Origin: Chloroflexota bacterium
GTDB lineage: Bacteria > Chloroflexota > Limnocylindria > Limnocylindrales > CSP1-4
Assembly (NCBI GenBank): GCA_021812735.1
Contig: JAKAMV010000536.1
Location: 1 to 7,115 of the forward strand
Length of the DNA stretch: 7,115 nucleotides
Direction: 5' to 3'
Shown: positions 6,491-7,115 of the stretch, one piece after another
Layout of the letters: each line of letters opens with the position of its first letter
Position numbering within the stretch: position 1 is the stretch's first letter
The notes under the pieces: generated by a model
What the model was told of the DNA's origin: nothing
Seen by the model: the letters and a program-made list of their open reading frames with translations, nothing else
Database searches by the model: none
Program-made: the position numbers and the translations under genes

Positions 6491-7080
6491 CGGGGAGTCC
6501 TGGCGGCGCCCGCCGGTCGCGGGCCCGGGCCGGCGGGCCGCAGCCTGGCGTCCGTCGAGCGGACGAAGTCGGCGATCCGGTCGAGCGCCGCCTCGCGAAC
6601 CGGCGAGAGGTCGTGGCCAAGGCCCGGGTAGACCACCAGTTCGCCGCGGGGCAGGCGCGCGACGGCGATCCGGAGCAGATCGAGGCGCGCATACGGGTCG
6701 GCGTCGCCGGCCAGGAGCAGCACGGGGACCGTGAGGGCCGGCCAGTGCACGGCGCGGGCCAGCGCGGGGTCCGGCCGCCGGGGCGGGTGGAGCGGGTACG
6801 ACAGCGCGACGACGCCGGCCCACGGGTGCCGCCGCCCCATCGTCCGCGCCCCCTCAGCCACCAGCAAAGTCGCGACGCGGGCGCCCAGCGAGTGCCCGCC
6901 GACCACCACGCCGGGCACGTCGGGTGCCTGGGCGGCGAACGGCGCGATCCCGCGCTCTGCTCTGCCGCGCGGCAGCGCGACGGCCCCGGCGGCCAGGCCC
7001 CGCGCCCGGAGGCCGTCCACCCAGGGCTGCATGGCAGCGGCGGACCCCCACGCGCCGTGGCCGAGCCAGACCTCCGTCAC
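6487..7080 (-). CDS. Small alpha/beta hydrolase, KANL3/Tex30-like
   Basis: A 197-residue alpha/beta-hydrolase-fold protein, probably cytoplasmic since no signal peptide or membrane segment is seen. It starts directly at the first core strand and HGAW oxyanion region (H8-G9). The nucleophile elbow is GGHSLGA with S64; the acid is D126 or D128 in AGDADPY; the base is H156 in GLGHDL. The segment SYPLHPP (94-100) is typical of the KANL3/Tex30-like (YqiA/dienelactone-hydrolase-related) branch. The substrate is unknown; an ester or thioester is the usual guess. A Pro/Arg-rich tail follows residue 174. The listed start is a GTG at 7080 with no Shine-Dalgarno sequence. The frame has no stop from there to the window edge at 7115, so the true start may lie outside and the gene may be 5' partial here. 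Its stop overlaps the tag start by four bases, implying a shared transcript and coupled translation. Confidence 0.85.
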   Translation of the reverse strand: MTEVWLGHGAWGSAAAMQPWVDGLRARGLAAGAVALPRGRAERGIAPFAAQAPDVPGVVVGGHSLGARVATLLVAEGARTMGRRHPWAGVVALSYPLHPPRRPDPALARAVHWPALTVPVLLLAGDADPYARLDLLRIAVARLPRGELVVYPGLGHDLSPVREAALDRIADFVRSTDARLRPAGPGPRPAGAARTPR

Positions 7081-7115
7081 GGCCGGCGGGCGACCGTGTC
7101 GCCGGCCCGCGGGCG

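Noticed and set aside
4292..6631. A 779-codon plus-strand open frame opposite the kinase and tag genes
   Set aside because: It spans two well-identified minus-strand genes and the gap between them, has low-complexity composition and no domain.
6491..6823. N-terminal extension of the tag frame up to 6823
   Set aside because: The extra residues are Pro/Arg/Ala-rich, lie antiphase to the hydrolase gene and have no match to Tag, whose normal length is reached from the ATG at 6490.

Overview
The window is a very GC-rich stretch of bacterial chromosome (clearly above 65% G+C by eye) with five protein-coding genes packed tightly and no RNA gene, insertion sequence, CRISPR array or phage gene that I can see. 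The base composition, the Pro/Thr-rich tail on a secreted protein, a large soluble multi-GAF/PAS histidine kinase and two possible leaderless-type starts would suit an uncultured Chloroflexota lineage or an actinobacterium. That placement is an impression, not a demonstrated assignment.

Layout. Positions 99-1490 (minus) encode an exported or membrane-anchored serine hydrolase of the beta-lactamase / class C penicillin-binding protein family. Diverging from it, 1552-2769 (plus) encodes an unusual fusion: an N-terminal domain resembling GIY-YIG, a low-complexity linker and a complete GreA transcript-cleavage factor at the C-terminus. Converging on that gene with only 25 bases between the stops is a roughly 1000-residue cytoplasmic sensor kinase (2795-5803, minus) with three GAF-type regions, two PAS domains and a NarL/DesK-type kinase core. 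Upstream of it, also on the minus strand, are a DNA-3-methyladenine glycosylase I gene (tag, 5900-6490) and a small alpha/beta hydrolase gene (6487-7080), which overlap by four bases (ATGA). Positions 1-98 and 7081-7115 hold nothing I can identify, although the hydrolase frame stays open to the right edge.

How the genes relate. The hydrolase and tag are almost certainly co-transcribed and translationally coupled. The kinase may be read from the same transcript but also has a candidate promoter of its own in the 96-base gap after tag. It has no response regulator next to it in the window. The beta-lactamase-family gene and the GreA fusion share a 61-base divergent control region. A perfect 11-bp inverted repeat at the 3' end of the kinase gene sits at the convergent junction and may end transcription there.

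The most unusual item is the GreA fusion: an intact RNA polymerase secondary-channel factor tied to a nuclease-like domain whose second signature tyrosine is replaced by phenylalanine. The rest is ordinary in family terms, apart from details of starts, junctions and domain duplication.
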